Counted from the first letter of the stretch, positions 16,573 to 25,060 are shown. The stretch: 64,000 nt of DNA from Streptomyces roseofulvus (GCF_039534915.1 NZ_BAAAWE010000001.1:6696001-6760000); one strand, 5' to 3'. The notes: a model not told the origin generated them from the sequence alone. Program-made: numbers and translations.

Positions 16573-17696
16573 GCGGGGGTCCCCAGCGCGAGACGGGCGT
16601 AGTCCTCGGCCGCCGTCTCCGGGTCGAGGGCCGCGTGGGCCGTGACGGCGAGGACGTCCTGCCACGGGCGCCGCACCGGGTGGTCGTCCATGAGCCCGCT
16701 CGCCCCGGCGGCCCGGAAGAGCCCGTCGACGGCCCGCGCGCACAGCGCCGCCGCGGCCGTCGCGTCGCGCCGGCACTCCGCCGCGGCCAAGGGTGTCACC
16801 GGCTCCCCGCCGTCCGCCCTGCGTGCCACGTCGGCCAGGAGGAGCCCGGCGGAGCGGATCTCCGAAGAGGCGGCGGCGAACGCGCGGAGGTGCCGGGGAG
16901 AGCGGCCCGGCACGTGGGCCATCCAGGCCGACCGGGCGGCACGGGCCGCGCCGAGCGCGGGCGCCGCGAACATCAGGGCCGCCACCATCGGGTACGGCAC
17001 GCTGTGGCAGCGGGCCGCGCCGGGAAGCGGCGTCGCCAGATCGGCGACGGTGAAGGAGCGGTGCGCGGGCACGAACACCCCGTCCGCGGTGACCGTGTCG
17101 CTGCCGGTGCCCCGCAGGCCCAGGGAGCGCCAGGTGTGCCGCACCTCCACGTCGGCGCGGGGGACCGCGAAGACCCGGTGGTCCCGCGTGCCCTCCACGG
17201 CTCCCGGAGTCCAGCTGCCGAGCAGCACCCAGTCCGCGTGGGCCACGCCGCTCGCGTACCCCCAGCTTCCGTCGAGCCGCCAGCCGTCCTCCACGGCGAC
17301 CGCGCTGCCGCTCGGCGGCACCACCGCGGCCGCGACGCGGACGTCCGGCGACGTGCCCCAGAGGTCGCGCCGGCCCTCCTCGGGCAGATACGCGGCCAGC
17401 CGCCCGTGCGCGGCGAACAGGGTGGCGCACCAGGCGGTGGAGGCGCAGCTCCCGGCCAGTTCGGCCGAGGCGTCCAGCAGTCGGCCGAAGGTGCCCGCGG
17501 CACCGCCCCAGCGCTCGGGTACGAAGTGCCGTGCGAAGCCCGCCCGGGACAGTGCCCCGGCGACCTCGGCCGTCAGCATGCGCTCCTCCTCGGCGCGGGC
17601 GGCCCAACGGGCGGCGATCGGCGCGACCGCCGCCACATCGAGCGGCGACTCCCTTGTCCCCCGGGGCACTTGTGCGGTCGGAGCGGCGTTCAGCAC
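16569..17696 (-). CDS. Acyl-CoA dehydrogenase-like flavoprotein (signal biosynthesis)
   Basis: 375-residue acyl-CoA-dehydrogenase/hydroxylase-fold flavoprotein. It has the N-terminal helical domain, an RHFVPERWGG segment, the SWGYASGVAHADW strand region, SLGLRGTGSDTV (typical of the flavin hydroxylase branch) and a C-terminal helical domain ending in a DDHPVRRPWQD motif. That DDHPVRRPWQDVLA wording is typical of HpaB/HsaA-type acyl-CoA-DH-like monooxygenases. The start is a GTG overlapping the afsA stop with a CAGGAGG site. In other streptomycetes acyl-CoA oxidase-like genes beside afsA homologues tailor butyrolactone or avenolide-type signals; a similar role is inferred. Confidence 0.78.
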   Translation of the reverse strand: MLNAAPTAQVPRGTRESPLDVAAVAPIAARWAARAEEERMLTAEVAGALSRAGFARHFVPERWGGAAGTFGRLLDASAELAGSCASTAWCATLFAAHGRLAAYLPEEGRRDLWGTSPDVRVAAAVVPPSGSAVAVEDGWRLDGSWGYASGVAHADWVLLGSWTPGAVEGTRDHRVFAVPRADVEVRHTWRSLGLRGTGSDTVTADGVFVPAHRSFTVADLATPLPGAARCHSVPYPMVAALMFAAPALGAARAARSAWMAHVPGRSPRHLRAFAAASSEIRSAGLLLADVARRADGGEPVTPLAAAECRRDATAAAALCARAVDGLFRAAGASGLMDDHPVRRPWQDVLAVTAHAALDPETAAEDYARLALGTPA

Positions 17697-18673
17697 GGAA
17701 GGGCCTCCTGGAACTCGTCGTCCGCGAGCACGGCGCGGACCAGCGTGCGGTCGCCCTGGACGGCGGTGAGGACGAGCCCCTCCTCCGGGCCCGTGGCACG
17801 CCCGGCGGTGACGACCACCGGTCGGTCGAACTCGCCGAAGCGCGTGTAGTCCACGCCGAAACGGGGGGAGGAGACGTTCGCGTCCCGGCGCCCCGCCGTC
17901 TCCGACGCCCGGCGGCGCGTCACGCGTGCCGCCTGGAGCATGGCTTCGAGCAGCACCATCCCCTGTATGTGGTCCGACTCGTGGTCGAAGAAGACCGGGT
18001 GCGACCGGTCCATGGTCAGCAGCCACGAGTTCGCGGGCAGCCCGTCCGACGCGGCGAGCAGCACGTCGCGCGCGTGCCGCCGCCCGACCTCCTCCGGGGC
18101 GAGCCTCCTGGCGGGCGGCGCGCCGAGCAGGGGCGAACCGACGTCTCCCGCCGCGCCGTTGCGTCGGCGCAGCACCGCGTACTGCCGGGCCGGGAGCGCG
18201 ACCCAGCGCACCGAGGCCCGCGCGTGGCGCACGCCCTCGACGTGGATCTCGGCCTCCAGCGCCAGGTCGACGCGGGACGAACGGTTCTCCGTCCGGGTGC
18301 TGGTGACCTCCATGACCACCGGGAGCGCCCGCTCGCCCGCGTGGGGCAGGCCCGGGGGTGCCACGTCGGCCTCGATGCGGTTCATCACCATCACCCGGTC
18401 GCCCTCGTGGTCGATGCCGTGGAAGCGGTGGCTGAGGTGGATGGCGGCCTGGCGCACCGACTCCACCACGAAGGTCGGGTCGCCGAAGCCGCGCGGATCG
18501 GGGTGGTACAGAGGGTGGTCGCCCGGCCAGAGCGCGGCGACCGTGAAGCGGTTGTTCCCGGTCCTCGTCGCGCCGGTCAGGAGCACCTGGTCCGCGGCGG
18601 CCTTGTGGACCTCGACCGGGGGCAGAGTCGGACGCTGAGCCGTGACCGTGACGTCGGAAGATTTCAGGGACAA
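17690..18673 (-). CDS. afsA: AfsA-type gamma-butyrolactone synthase homologue
   Basis: 327-residue A-factor synthase homologue with the two AfsA hot-dog repeats. The first carries PTFVVESVRQAAIHLSHR. The second carries HPVFFDHESDHIQGMVLLEA, the family signature with conserved Glu. AfsA condenses dihydroxyacetone phosphate with a beta-ketoacyl-ACP to start synthesis of butyrolactone or furan signals. Start is TTG with a GAGGAG site. It heads an operon with the dehydrogenase-like and HAD phosphatase genes. No TetR-type butyrolactone receptor gene lies next to it in this window, which is unusual because receptor and synthase genes are normally neighbours. Confidence 0.9.
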   Translation of the reverse strand: MSLKSSDVTVTAQRPTLPPVEVHKAAADQVLLTGATRTGNNRFTVAALWPGDHPLYHPDPRGFGDPTFVVESVRQAAIHLSHRFHGIDHEGDRVMVMNRIEADVAPPGLPHAGERALPVVMEVTSTRTENRSSRVDLALEAEIHVEGVRHARASVRWVALPARQYAVLRRRNGAAGDVGSPLLGAPPARRLAPEEVGRRHARDVLLAASDGLPANSWLLTMDRSHPVFFDHESDHIQGMVLLEAMLQAARVTRRRASETAGRRDANVSSPRFGVDYTRFGEFDRPVVVTAGRATGPEEGLVLTAVQGDRTLVRAVLADDEFQEALPC

Positions 18674-18979
18674 GGCAGGCTCCTCAGAGTGGTTTTTTCA
18701 TTGCCGGGTCAAGGAACTTTCCATGCAAGATCCTATATACGTAAAACTTTTCTCCGTTACGGACGCATGAATTCCGCATGCCTCTTGCCGTGAGGAGCGG
18801 ACGGCCCTCCCGTCGGCCCGCCGGCCGATCGGCCCCGGGCCGCGGCCCGTTCGGTCCGGCGGCTCCCCGCCCACCCCCCACCGCACCGCACCTCGCGCCG
18901 ACCGGACGAGGCCGCCGAGCTGTGGAAATGTGTCACCTCGCCCGCCCCTGAGGCGGGCCGGCCACGCCGGACACGGCGC
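18674..18979 (-). promoter_or_regulatory. AT-rich promoter region of the afsA operon
   Basis: Intergenic stretch. Its first 110 bases are the most AT-rich part of this region and include, read on the minus strand, a TATAGGAT element (around 18731-18738) usable as a -10 box. I saw no convincing 22-26 bp autoregulatory-element palindrome. Bases 18790-18979 are GC-rich and hold no recognisable gene; a 65-codon open frame there (18684-18881) looks spurious. Confidence 0.35.
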
Positions 18980-19010
18980 GAGCCCCCGGCCCGGACGGGG
19001 CTGGGGGCTC
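18980..19010 (-). terminator. Hairpin terminator after the copper oxidase gene
   Basis: Stem GAGCCCCC (18980-18987) with GGGGGCTC (19003-19010), loop of 15 bases, 17 bp beyond the stop of the gene ending at 19028. Confidence 0.5.
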
Positions 19011-19027
19011 GGACCGAGGGGCAGGGG

Positions 19028-21025
19028 TCAGTCGCCGGAGGCCGTGGCCGTGGCCTTGGCCTTGGTCTTGGCGGCGGTGGCGGTGGTCGTCGGCGGCTTG
19101 AGCTGGACCCAGCCGGCCTTGCTCGGGGCGCCCTCCTCGTTCAGGAGGAAGAGCATGTAGTGACCGGGCGGGGCCGCGGCCGCGTTCGGCGGGGCCTGGA
19201 GCTCCAGGAAGTTGCCGCCGCGGCTCTTGACGCGCAGTTCGAGGTGGCGCTGGCTGGTGTTGACCGAGTGCGTCGCGGTGGTCGGGGCGAGCAGCACGGC
19301 GCGGGTGACGTCGCCGGGCGTGCTGGTGCTCACCGTGATCCTGTCGTTGTAGCCGACCGTGGGGTTGAGGACCATGCCGAGCTGGGGGCGGCTGCCCTGG
19401 TGGAGGTAGGCGGGCTCGTAGATCTCGATGCTGCCGTTGTTGTTGTCGGTGATGTCGGGGTCGTTGGCGAGCTGCTGCAGCTCGTCACCGGTGATCATGA
19501 CGCGGCCGTCCGGCAGGACCAGGGCGTTGGAGTGGTAGCCGCGGGGAAGCCGCTGGACGGGGCCGAGCTTCCAGTCGCCGTTCTCGTCGCGCAGTTCGGT
19601 CTGCCGGAACTTCAGGTCCGCGTTCGGGTTGTACGGTCCGTTGCCGTAGTCGCGGATGTCGAAGGCGCCGTTGACGGTGAGCAGGTTGCCGTTGGGCAGG
19701 AGCAGGGTGTCGTCCTGGGTGCGGCCGAAGGCGCGGGGCTTCTCGGTGTTCCACTTGCCGCCGGCCAGGCGGTACGTGTTCGGGTCGTTGCGGTCGCCGC
19801 CGAGGACCAGGACCGAGTCGGGACCCCGGAAGCCGGCCGGCAGCGGGACCGCGGAGCCGTAGTTGCGCCGCCATTCGCCGCCGTCGGGGCCGGGCATGCT
19901 CTTGTTGACGTCCGGGCGGTTCGGCAGGTCGGACCTGGTGTCGGCGGCGGTGTCGAAGACCCACTGCTGGTCCACGGAGCGGCCGAGGCCGTAGATCTTG
20001 CCGTCGCGCAGGGAGAACAGGTGGGGGTAGTCCCACTTGAACGGCGCCTCGGTCTTCAGCTTGTCCACCCCCCAGGCGATCGGCTTGACCGCCTTGTCGA
20101 AGGGGACCGGGTGCGCCGCGCCGGGGAAGCGCTCGACCACCGGGGTGGGGGTGCCCCAGCCGAGCTCGGACTGCCCGGACATGATGACCTGACGTCCGTC
20201 CGCGCCGGTGACGACGCTGGGGTACCAGCGGCCGACGGACATGTCCTTGTTGAGGTACCACTCCTCCGCCCAGGGGTCGAACACCAGCGACAGCTTGGCG
20301 CCGGAGCCGCCGTTGCCGCCGAGGTTGCCGCCGAAGACGCCGAGCATGCCGTTGGGCAGGTAGGAGTGGCCGGCGCAGAAGAACGGGGCCGGGCGGGGTT
20401 CGTTCTTGCCGTCGGGCATGTTGACGACCGGCGGCTTCTTCTCGGTGAACGCGTCGGCGCCGGTCCCCTTGGCGGGGTCCCAGATCCAGGCGCGGCCGGC
20501 GTTGGGCTTGCCGATCGTGTCGGTGGGGGCGGGTTCCTTCTGCGGGTTGACCTCGATCCGCTCGAACGAGAACAGCAGGACCTTGCCGGTGGGCAGCAGC
20601 GCGATGTGGGCCGCGAAGTCCGGGGACGGGAAGTACTCGCGGAACCGGCCGAACTCCGAGGCGTCGAAGGACGCGTTGGCCTTCTCCTGCGAGGCGGTCA
20701 GCGCGCCGAGCCGCGCCGTCCGGGTGCTCTGCGGGTACTCGCCGACGTCGGCCAGCGCCTTGCGGGTGCGGGCGTGTTCCTCGGCGTGCTCCTCGCCGAG
20801 CGTCGCGGCCTCGGCCGGGTCCACGGCCACGGGAGCCTTCGCCGCCCGCGAGGCGGGGGCGTACGGGAAGGCGTCGCCGTGGTCCGCGTCTCCGTGACCC
20901 GTGTGGGCGAGGGCGGGGCCGGCCGACACCACGGCCATGGACGCGGCCATCGCGGTGGCCGCGCAGAGGGAGAGCGCCGTGACGAGACCGCGGCGGACGG
21001 GCCGGGGCGGGTTTCCGGGGGGCAT
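19028..21025 (-). CDS. Secreted galactose-oxidase-like radical copper oxidase (GlxA-like)
   Basis: 665-residue exported protein: a signal peptide (arginine pair, ATAMAASMAVVSAGPALA then cleavage) precedes a Kelch-type seven-bladed propeller and a C-terminal immunoglobulin-like DUF1929 domain. All copper-site residues of galactose oxidase/GlxA can be placed. Cys217 (FFCAGHSYL) and Tyr268 (GRWYPS) form the thioether cofactor, Tyr497-His498 (RGYHSN) are ligands, and His586 (ATHSVNT) is the last ligand. GlxA of S. lividans acts with the CslA glucan synthase in tip polysaccharide and morphology, but no cslA is adjacent here. The tail after residue 645 is a Thr/Ala/Lys-rich linker. Start ATG with AAGGAG. 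Confidence 0.88.
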   Translation of the reverse strand: MPPGNPPRPVRRGLVTALSLCAATAMAASMAVVSAGPALAHTGHGDADHGDAFPYAPASRAAKAPVAVDPAEAATLGEEHAEEHARTRKALADVGEYPQSTRTARLGALTASQEKANASFDASEFGRFREYFPSPDFAAHIALLPTGKVLLFSFERIEVNPQKEPAPTDTIGKPNAGRAWIWDPAKGTGADAFTEKKPPVVNMPDGKNEPRPAPFFCAGHSYLPNGMLGVFGGNLGGNGGSGAKLSLVFDPWAEEWYLNKDMSVGRWYPSVVTGADGRQVIMSGQSELGWGTPTPVVERFPGAAHPVPFDKAVKPIAWGVDKLKTEAPFKWDYPHLFSLRDGKIYGLGRSVDQQWVFDTAADTRSDLPNRPDVNKSMPGPDGGEWRRNYGSAVPLPAGFRGPDSVLVLGGDRNDPNTYRLAGGKWNTEKPRAFGRTQDDTLLLPNGNLLTVNGAFDIRDYGNGPYNPNADLKFRQTELRDENGDWKLGPVQRLPRGYHSNALVLPDGRVMITGDELQQLANDPDITDNNNGSIEIYEPAYLHQGSRPQLGMVLNPTVGYNDRITVSTSTPGDVTRAVLLAPTTATHSVNTSQRHLELRVKSRGGNFLELQAPPNAAAAPPGHYMLFLLNEEGAPSKAGWVQLKPPTTTATAAKTKAKATATASGD

Positions 21026-21357
21026 GGGACTCCTTGTCGACGGGGGACGGCGCGGCGGTTCCGGCGACGGGGACGGTCGGGGGCACGCCGCTGACACGAC
21101 TGCCACGTGCTCACGCACCGTGACGCGACTCAGTGTTCCCAGCGGGTCGGCGGGCTGTCACCTCGACCGACCCAGGCGGGTGATCATGAGCTCCGAAAGC
21201 GCCCCAGTGCGCCCCGTGCGCCCCCTGACCAGCCCGTTTGTCGCCGGTGATCGAGTGAAGGGCGCGCTTCCCGACCCTCGGGCATCCAGAGCTCGCATAC
21301 GTTGCAGATCACTCTGCGCGACTGGGGCGTGGAGGTGTCGATCTTCTGGAGGGACCC
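21026..21357. other. Divergent intergenic region
   Basis: 332 bp between the divergent copper oxidase and peroxidase genes. Two near-identical GTGCGCCCC blocks occur around 21208-21226. A GCATACGTT element (21296-21304) could be a -10 region for the peroxidase. No gene or strong palindrome is seen. Confidence 0.3.
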
Positions 21358-23625
21358 ATGGCGGACGAACTCGTGCTGCGCGAGAGCGACGACATCCAGG
21401 GCGATGTGCTCGCCGGCTTCAAGAAGGACCAGATGACCCTGCTCTTCCTCAAGTTCGAGGATCCGGCGCGGGCACGCGCCTGGGTCAAGGCGCTGGAACC
21501 GCAGATCTCCACGACGCGGCAGGTGGCGACGTTCAACGCCGCCTTCAGCAAGGCCCGCAAGGCGTCGGCGGGTGACGACCCGAAGACGCTGAAGGCCACC
21601 TGGATCAACGTGAGCTTCACCTACGAGGGGCTGCGGCAGCTGACCGGGAAGGACCCGCTGCCGTCCGTCCCGCCCCGCAGCGGCCTGGAGGCCTTCAAAC
21701 AGGGCTCGGACAAGCGGGCCCTGGGCGACACCGGCGACAGCTCGCCGGAGATGTGGCTCTTCGGCGACGGCAGGGGCGAGACCGTCCACGCCGTCCTCAC
21801 CATCGCCTCCGACACCCTCCAGGACCTCCAGACGGCGGTCCGGCAGCAGCGCGAGGCGTGCGCCGCGGCGAAGATCGTGATCGTCTTCCAGCAGGACGCC
21901 GCCACCCTGCCCGGCACCCGCCGGGGCAAGGAGCACTTCGGCTTCAAGGACGGCGTCAGCGAGCCCGGTGTGATCGGCTTCGACGCACCGGACCCGGTCA
22001 AGCCCGAGTACGTCAAGGGCCACCACGGCACCCGGCTGATCCCGCCCGGCGAGTTCGTCGTCGGCCTCGACCGGGTCGACGACGAGCCGCGCGAGACGCC
22101 CGACTGGGCCGTCAACGGCAGCTTCCAGGTGGTGCGCCGGCTCGGCCAGGACGTCCCCGGGTTCTGGTCACAGGTGGCCGGACAGCTGAAGGTGCTCAAG
22201 AACGCCAAGGTGGTGCCGCCCGAGGCCACCACGGAGTGGCTGGCCGCCCGGCTCGTCGGCCGCTGGCGCTCCGGCACCCCCGTCGCCACCTGCCCCAACG
22301 CCGACCGTCCCTCCAACGCGCTGGCCGGCGAGGACAACGACTTCGGCTACCGCGACGACCCCGAGGGCTTCCGCACCCCGCTCTTCTCGCACCTGCGCAA
22401 GACCAACCCCCGCGACGGCCTCCAGGAGCGCCCGGGCGACCGGCCGTTCGACGAGAACCCGGTCATGGACCGCCGCCGGATCATCCGCCGCGGCGCCCCC
22501 TACGGCGCGCCCTTCGACCCCGCCTCGGAGGGGCCCGGCGGGCCCGACGAGAAGCGCGGCCTGCTCTTCGTCTGCTACCAGTCGGACCTGGTGCAGCAGT
22601 TCGAGTTCATCCAGAAGGCGTGGATCGACAGCCCGGACTTCCCGCCGAACCGGACGGAGAAGCCCGGCCCGGACGGGATGGTCGGCGCCGCCGGCACCCT
22701 CAGCTACGAGACGCCCGGCCGGACCACCAAGCTGACTCTCAGTCAGTTCGTCGTCACCGAAGGGTCGGTGTACGCCTTCGTGCCGTCGCTGCGGCTGCTG
22801 CGGCTGCTGGGCGACGGGCGCCTCACCGACAAGCCGCCCGCCGTGCTCCGGCCGACCGACGCCTTCCTGCCCGTCCCCGACCTGCAGCGGGCCGACGGCA
22901 GGAGCTGGTACTGGGCGTTCGGGACGGACGACGACGGCACCCCCGTCTGCCGGACCCTCTCCATCGCGGACGGGGACGACCACACGGACGTCCGGGAGCG
23001 CCCGGACCGGCCGCTGACGACCTGGCCCTGCTACGCCGGGGTGACGAAGGTCGACGCGATCCTGCCCGTCCCGGACGAGCAGCGGGTCGGCGGCCGCAGC
23101 CGCTACTGGCTGTTCCACACGGTCGAGGGCCGCCAGGTCTACCGGCTGATCTCGATCGCCGACGGAGCGGAGACCGGACTCCCGCCCGAGCAGGCCGCCC
23201 GGATCGACCGCGCGGACCGTTCCCTGTCGGCGTGGGTCTCGCTCAACGGCGTGGAGCGGGTCGACGCCTTCCTGCCGGTCCCCGACCTGCAGCGCGTCGA
23301 CGGCAAGAGCTACTACTGGGTGTTCCACACCCTGATGGGCGCCCAGGTCTACCGGCTCATCTCGGTCGCCGACGGCCGGGCGCACCAGGACGCCGTCGAG
23401 CGCGGCGACCGCGGGCTCGACCTGTGGCGCTCACTGACCGGGATCACCCGGGTCGACGAGTTCCTGGCCGTCCCCGACATGCAGCGGATCAACGGCCTGA
23501 GCCTCTTCTGGGTGTTCCACCAGGACAAGTACCGCATCATCGTGATCCGCGACGGCCGGGGCCACGAGGACCAGATCACGGTCGACGACCGCCCCCTGAC
23601 CCTGTGGACGTCGCTGACGGCCTGA
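21358..23625 (+). CDS. DyP-type peroxidase with C-terminal repeat domain
   Basis: 755-residue fusion. Residues 1-490 form a dye-decolorizing peroxidase. It has the GFKDG motif with the distal Asp198, the proximal heme ligand His345 in FSHLRKTNPRD and a C-terminal GLLFVCYQSDLVQQFEFIQ strand. From about residue 500 there are four repeats of roughly 57-70 residues. Each opens with a (V/T)DAFLPVPDLQR-like strand, then YYWVFHT, QVYRLISIADG and a closing DRPLTxWxSLxG. The repeats recall four-bladed hemopexin-type propellers. No signal peptide, so the enzyme is cytosolic unless exported with a partner. DyP proteins normally stop at about 300-500 residues. ATG with GGAGGG. Confidence 0.88.
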   Translation: MADELVLRESDDIQGDVLAGFKKDQMTLLFLKFEDPARARAWVKALEPQISTTRQVATFNAAFSKARKASAGDDPKTLKATWINVSFTYEGLRQLTGKDPLPSVPPRSGLEAFKQGSDKRALGDTGDSSPEMWLFGDGRGETVHAVLTIASDTLQDLQTAVRQQREACAAAKIVIVFQQDAATLPGTRRGKEHFGFKDGVSEPGVIGFDAPDPVKPEYVKGHHGTRLIPPGEFVVGLDRVDDEPRETPDWAVNGSFQVVRRLGQDVPGFWSQVAGQLKVLKNAKVVPPEATTEWLAARLVGRWRSGTPVATCPNADRPSNALAGEDNDFGYRDDPEGFRTPLFSHLRKTNPRDGLQERPGDRPFDENPVMDRRRIIRRGAPYGAPFDPASEGPGGPDEKRGLLFVCYQSDLVQQFEFIQKAWIDSPDFPPNRTEKPGPDGMVGAAGTLSYETPGRTTKLTLSQFVVTEGSVYAFVPSLRLLRLLGDGRLTDKPPAVLRPTDAFLPVPDLQRADGRSWYWAFGTDDDGTPVCRTLSIADGDDHTDVRERPDRPLTTWPCYAGVTKVDAILPVPDEQRVGGRSRYWLFHTVEGRQVYRLISIADGAETGLPPEQAARIDRADRSLSAWVSLNGVERVDAFLPVPDLQRVDGKSYYWVFHTLMGAQVYRLISVADGRAHQDAVERGDRGLDLWRSLTGITRVDEFLAVPDMQRINGLSLFWVFHQDKYRIIVIRDGRGHEDQITVDDRPLTLWTSLTA
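22855..23622 (+). repeat. Four in-frame protein repeats
   Basis: Repeat units begin at about 22855, 23050, 23260 and 23452. The shared peptide core is D-A-F-L-P-V-P-D-x-Q-R followed by Y-Y-W-V-F-H-T and R-L-I-S-I-A-D-G. The last unit is the shortest and most divergent. Internal similarity is clear at protein level and weaker in DNA. Confidence 0.8.
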
Positions 23626-24454
23626 CGCGCCCACCGCCGTCCGCGCGCTGCCGGGGCGTGCGGCGGCCCCTCACCGCCCAGGCGCGGGCGGTGAGGGGGA
23701 TGGAGCCGTCCGGGTTCCGGGGGAGGGCGGCGCTCAGGGCCTCCCGGACACGCTCGCGGGTCGCCGGCGGGAGGCTCGCCAGATACCCGGGGGCCGGGCC
23801 CTGGCCCGACAGGAACGGAGCCCAGAGCTCGTCGAAACCGGCGAAGACGGTGGGGACGTCGAGCCCGGTGGTGGCGACGTCGGTGAGGCCCGCCGCCGTC
23901 CAGACCGCGCGCAGCCGGTCCGGCCGGCAGTCCGCGAAGCGGCGGCCCTCGTGCAGGGGCGCCGCCGCCGGGTCCACCGCGGTGGCGGCGTCCCAGAAGT
24001 GGCGGAGGAGCTCCATGCCGCCGGCGTAGTCCCAGACGTACGCCGCCACCAGGCCGCCCCGGCGGGTGACCCGCGTCTGCTCGGCGAGTGCGGCGGCGGG
24101 GGAGGGGAGGAAGTTCAGCAGCAGGGCGCTGACGGTGGCGTCGCAGGTCGCGTCGCGTACGGGGAGGGCCTGGGCGTCCGCCACCGCGAAGCGGGCCGGC
24201 GGGGAGGCCGTCGTGCGAGCCCGGGCGACGAAGCCCTCCGAGCGGTCCACCCCCAGGACGCCCGTCGGGTGCCGGCGGGCGGCGATCGCGGCCGTCAGGC
24301 CGCCCGTGCCGCAGCCGACGTCCAGCCACCGCAGCCCGTCGGCGGCGTCCAGCCACGGGAGGAACCGGTCGGCCACGAGGCGGCTCCAGCGGCCCATGTA
24401 CCGCTCGTACGCCGCGCCCGCCGCCCACACGTCGTACCGCTGTCGCTCGCGCAT
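23576..24454 (-). CDS. Class I SAM-dependent methyltransferase
   Basis: 292-residue methyltransferase with motif I WLDVGCGTGGLTAAIA, acidic residue in LGVDRSEGFV, VADAQALPVRDATCDATVS and the post-motif strand VTRRGGLVAAYVWDYAGGMELLRHFWD. That last string is typical of a common actinobacterial methyltransferase group of unknown substrate. The end overlaps the 3' end of the convergent peroxidase gene by 50 bp. The last 25 residues are low-complexity, so the original stop may have been lost. Confidence 0.85.
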   Translation of the reverse strand: MRERQRYDVWAAGAAYERYMGRWSRLVADRFLPWLDAADGLRWLDVGCGTGGLTAAIAARRHPTGVLGVDRSEGFVARARTTASPPARFAVADAQALPVRDATCDATVSALLLNFLPSPAAALAEQTRVTRRGGLVAAYVWDYAGGMELLRHFWDAATAVDPAAAPLHEGRRFADCRPDRLRAVWTAAGLTDVATTGLDVPTVFAGFDELWAPFLSGQGPAPGYLASLPPATRERVREALSAALPRNPDGSIPLTARAWAVRGRRTPRQRADGGGRVRPSATSTGSGGGRRP

Positions 24455-24643
24455 GGCGCCAGGATGGCCGAGGAGGCCCGTCGACGGGACGGCGACAGGC
24501 CGTCCCGCTCGGGCGGGACGGCGTCCGTTCCCGCCCCCGGCCCCGGCACGCGCCGCACGCCCCGCGGCGGCCCCGCCGGCCTCGCTTGTCCGGTGCGTGA
24601 GACGGGTTTTCCACGTGGTGACCCTCCGTGGCACGATCCGGGC
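24455..24643. other. Intergenic region
   Basis: Gap between the methyltransferase start and the leader ORF. GC-rich; no gene seen. It must hold the divergent promoters, but none is clear enough to place. Confidence 0.25.
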
Positions 24644-24691
24644 ATGCAGCGGCGGCTCATTATCAGCGCCCGCGTGCCGGCACCGAGGTGA
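24644..24691 (+). CDS. Putative leader peptide of an attenuator
   Basis: 15-codon ORF reading MQRRLIISARVPAPR followed by TGA, with a run of Leu-Ile-Ile and a Val. It lies upstream of a terminator hairpin and an ACT-domain gene, the arrangement of ribosome-mediated attenuation of branched-chain amino acid genes. The ribosome site is weak, so expression is unproven. Confidence 0.45.
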   Translation: MQRRLIISARVPAPR

Positions 24692-24732
24692 CCGGAGGCG
24701 ACCCCTCCCGGACGACCCCACCGCCCGCACGC

Positions 24733-24763
24733 AGACCTCTCGTCTCCACGAGGGGTCTTTTTG
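24733..24763 (+). terminator. Rho-independent terminator / attenuator
   Basis: Ten-base-pair stem (24733-24742 with 24749-24758, one G-U pair), loop of six, followed immediately by a run of Ts. It sits between the 15-codon leader ORF and the ACT-domain gene and is the clearest intrinsic terminator in the window, unusual for such GC-rich DNA. Confidence 0.75.
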
Positions 24764-24808
24764 TTTCCCCGGAAACCCCGACCCGGCAGACCTGGACAGG
24801 AACACCTC

Positions 24809-25060
24809 ATGGCACTCGACGACCACGCCCCCTCCACCGCCACCGGCTCCGACACGTGCACGGTGGTCGTCTCGCTCAGGGACACCCCCGGGGCGCTGGG
24901 CAGGATCGCCGCCACCCTCTCCAGCACCCCCGTCCTCGCGCTGGAGTACGTCGTCACCGGCGCGGAGCGGGCCCGCGCCGAGATCCGGCTGCCGCGCACC
25001 CACGCGACCCGCGCCCGGCACCGGCTGAACCGCATGGTCGACGCCACGGACGTGCGCTGA
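24809..25060 (+). CDS. Small ACT-domain protein (IlvM-like)
   Basis: 83-residue protein consisting of a single ACT-like domain: CTVVVSLRDTPGALGRIAATLSS, then VLALEYVVTG, then AEIRLPRT and HRLNRMVDATDV. ACT domains bind amino acids. The ending resembles IlvM (LNKLVDVxHV), the small regulatory subunit of acetohydroxy acid synthase II, but no ilv gene is nearby. Likely an amino-acid sensor whose own synthesis is attenuated by the upstream leader. Ribosome site ACAGGA is moderate; a TTG start at 24761 lies in the terminator T-run and is unlikely. Confidence 0.7.
   Translation: MALDDHAPSTATGSDTCTVVVSLRDTPGALGRIAATLSSTPVLALEYVVTGAERARAEIRLPRTHATRARHRLNRMVDATDVR

Noticed and set aside
18700..18760. 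Butyrolactone autoregulatory element (ARE) upstream of afsA
   Set aside because: The stretch is AT-rich but only weakly palindromic, so I could not support a receptor site.
18684..18881. 65-codon minus-strand ORF upstream of afsA
   Set aside because: Poor start, no recognisable product and it covers the likely promoter.
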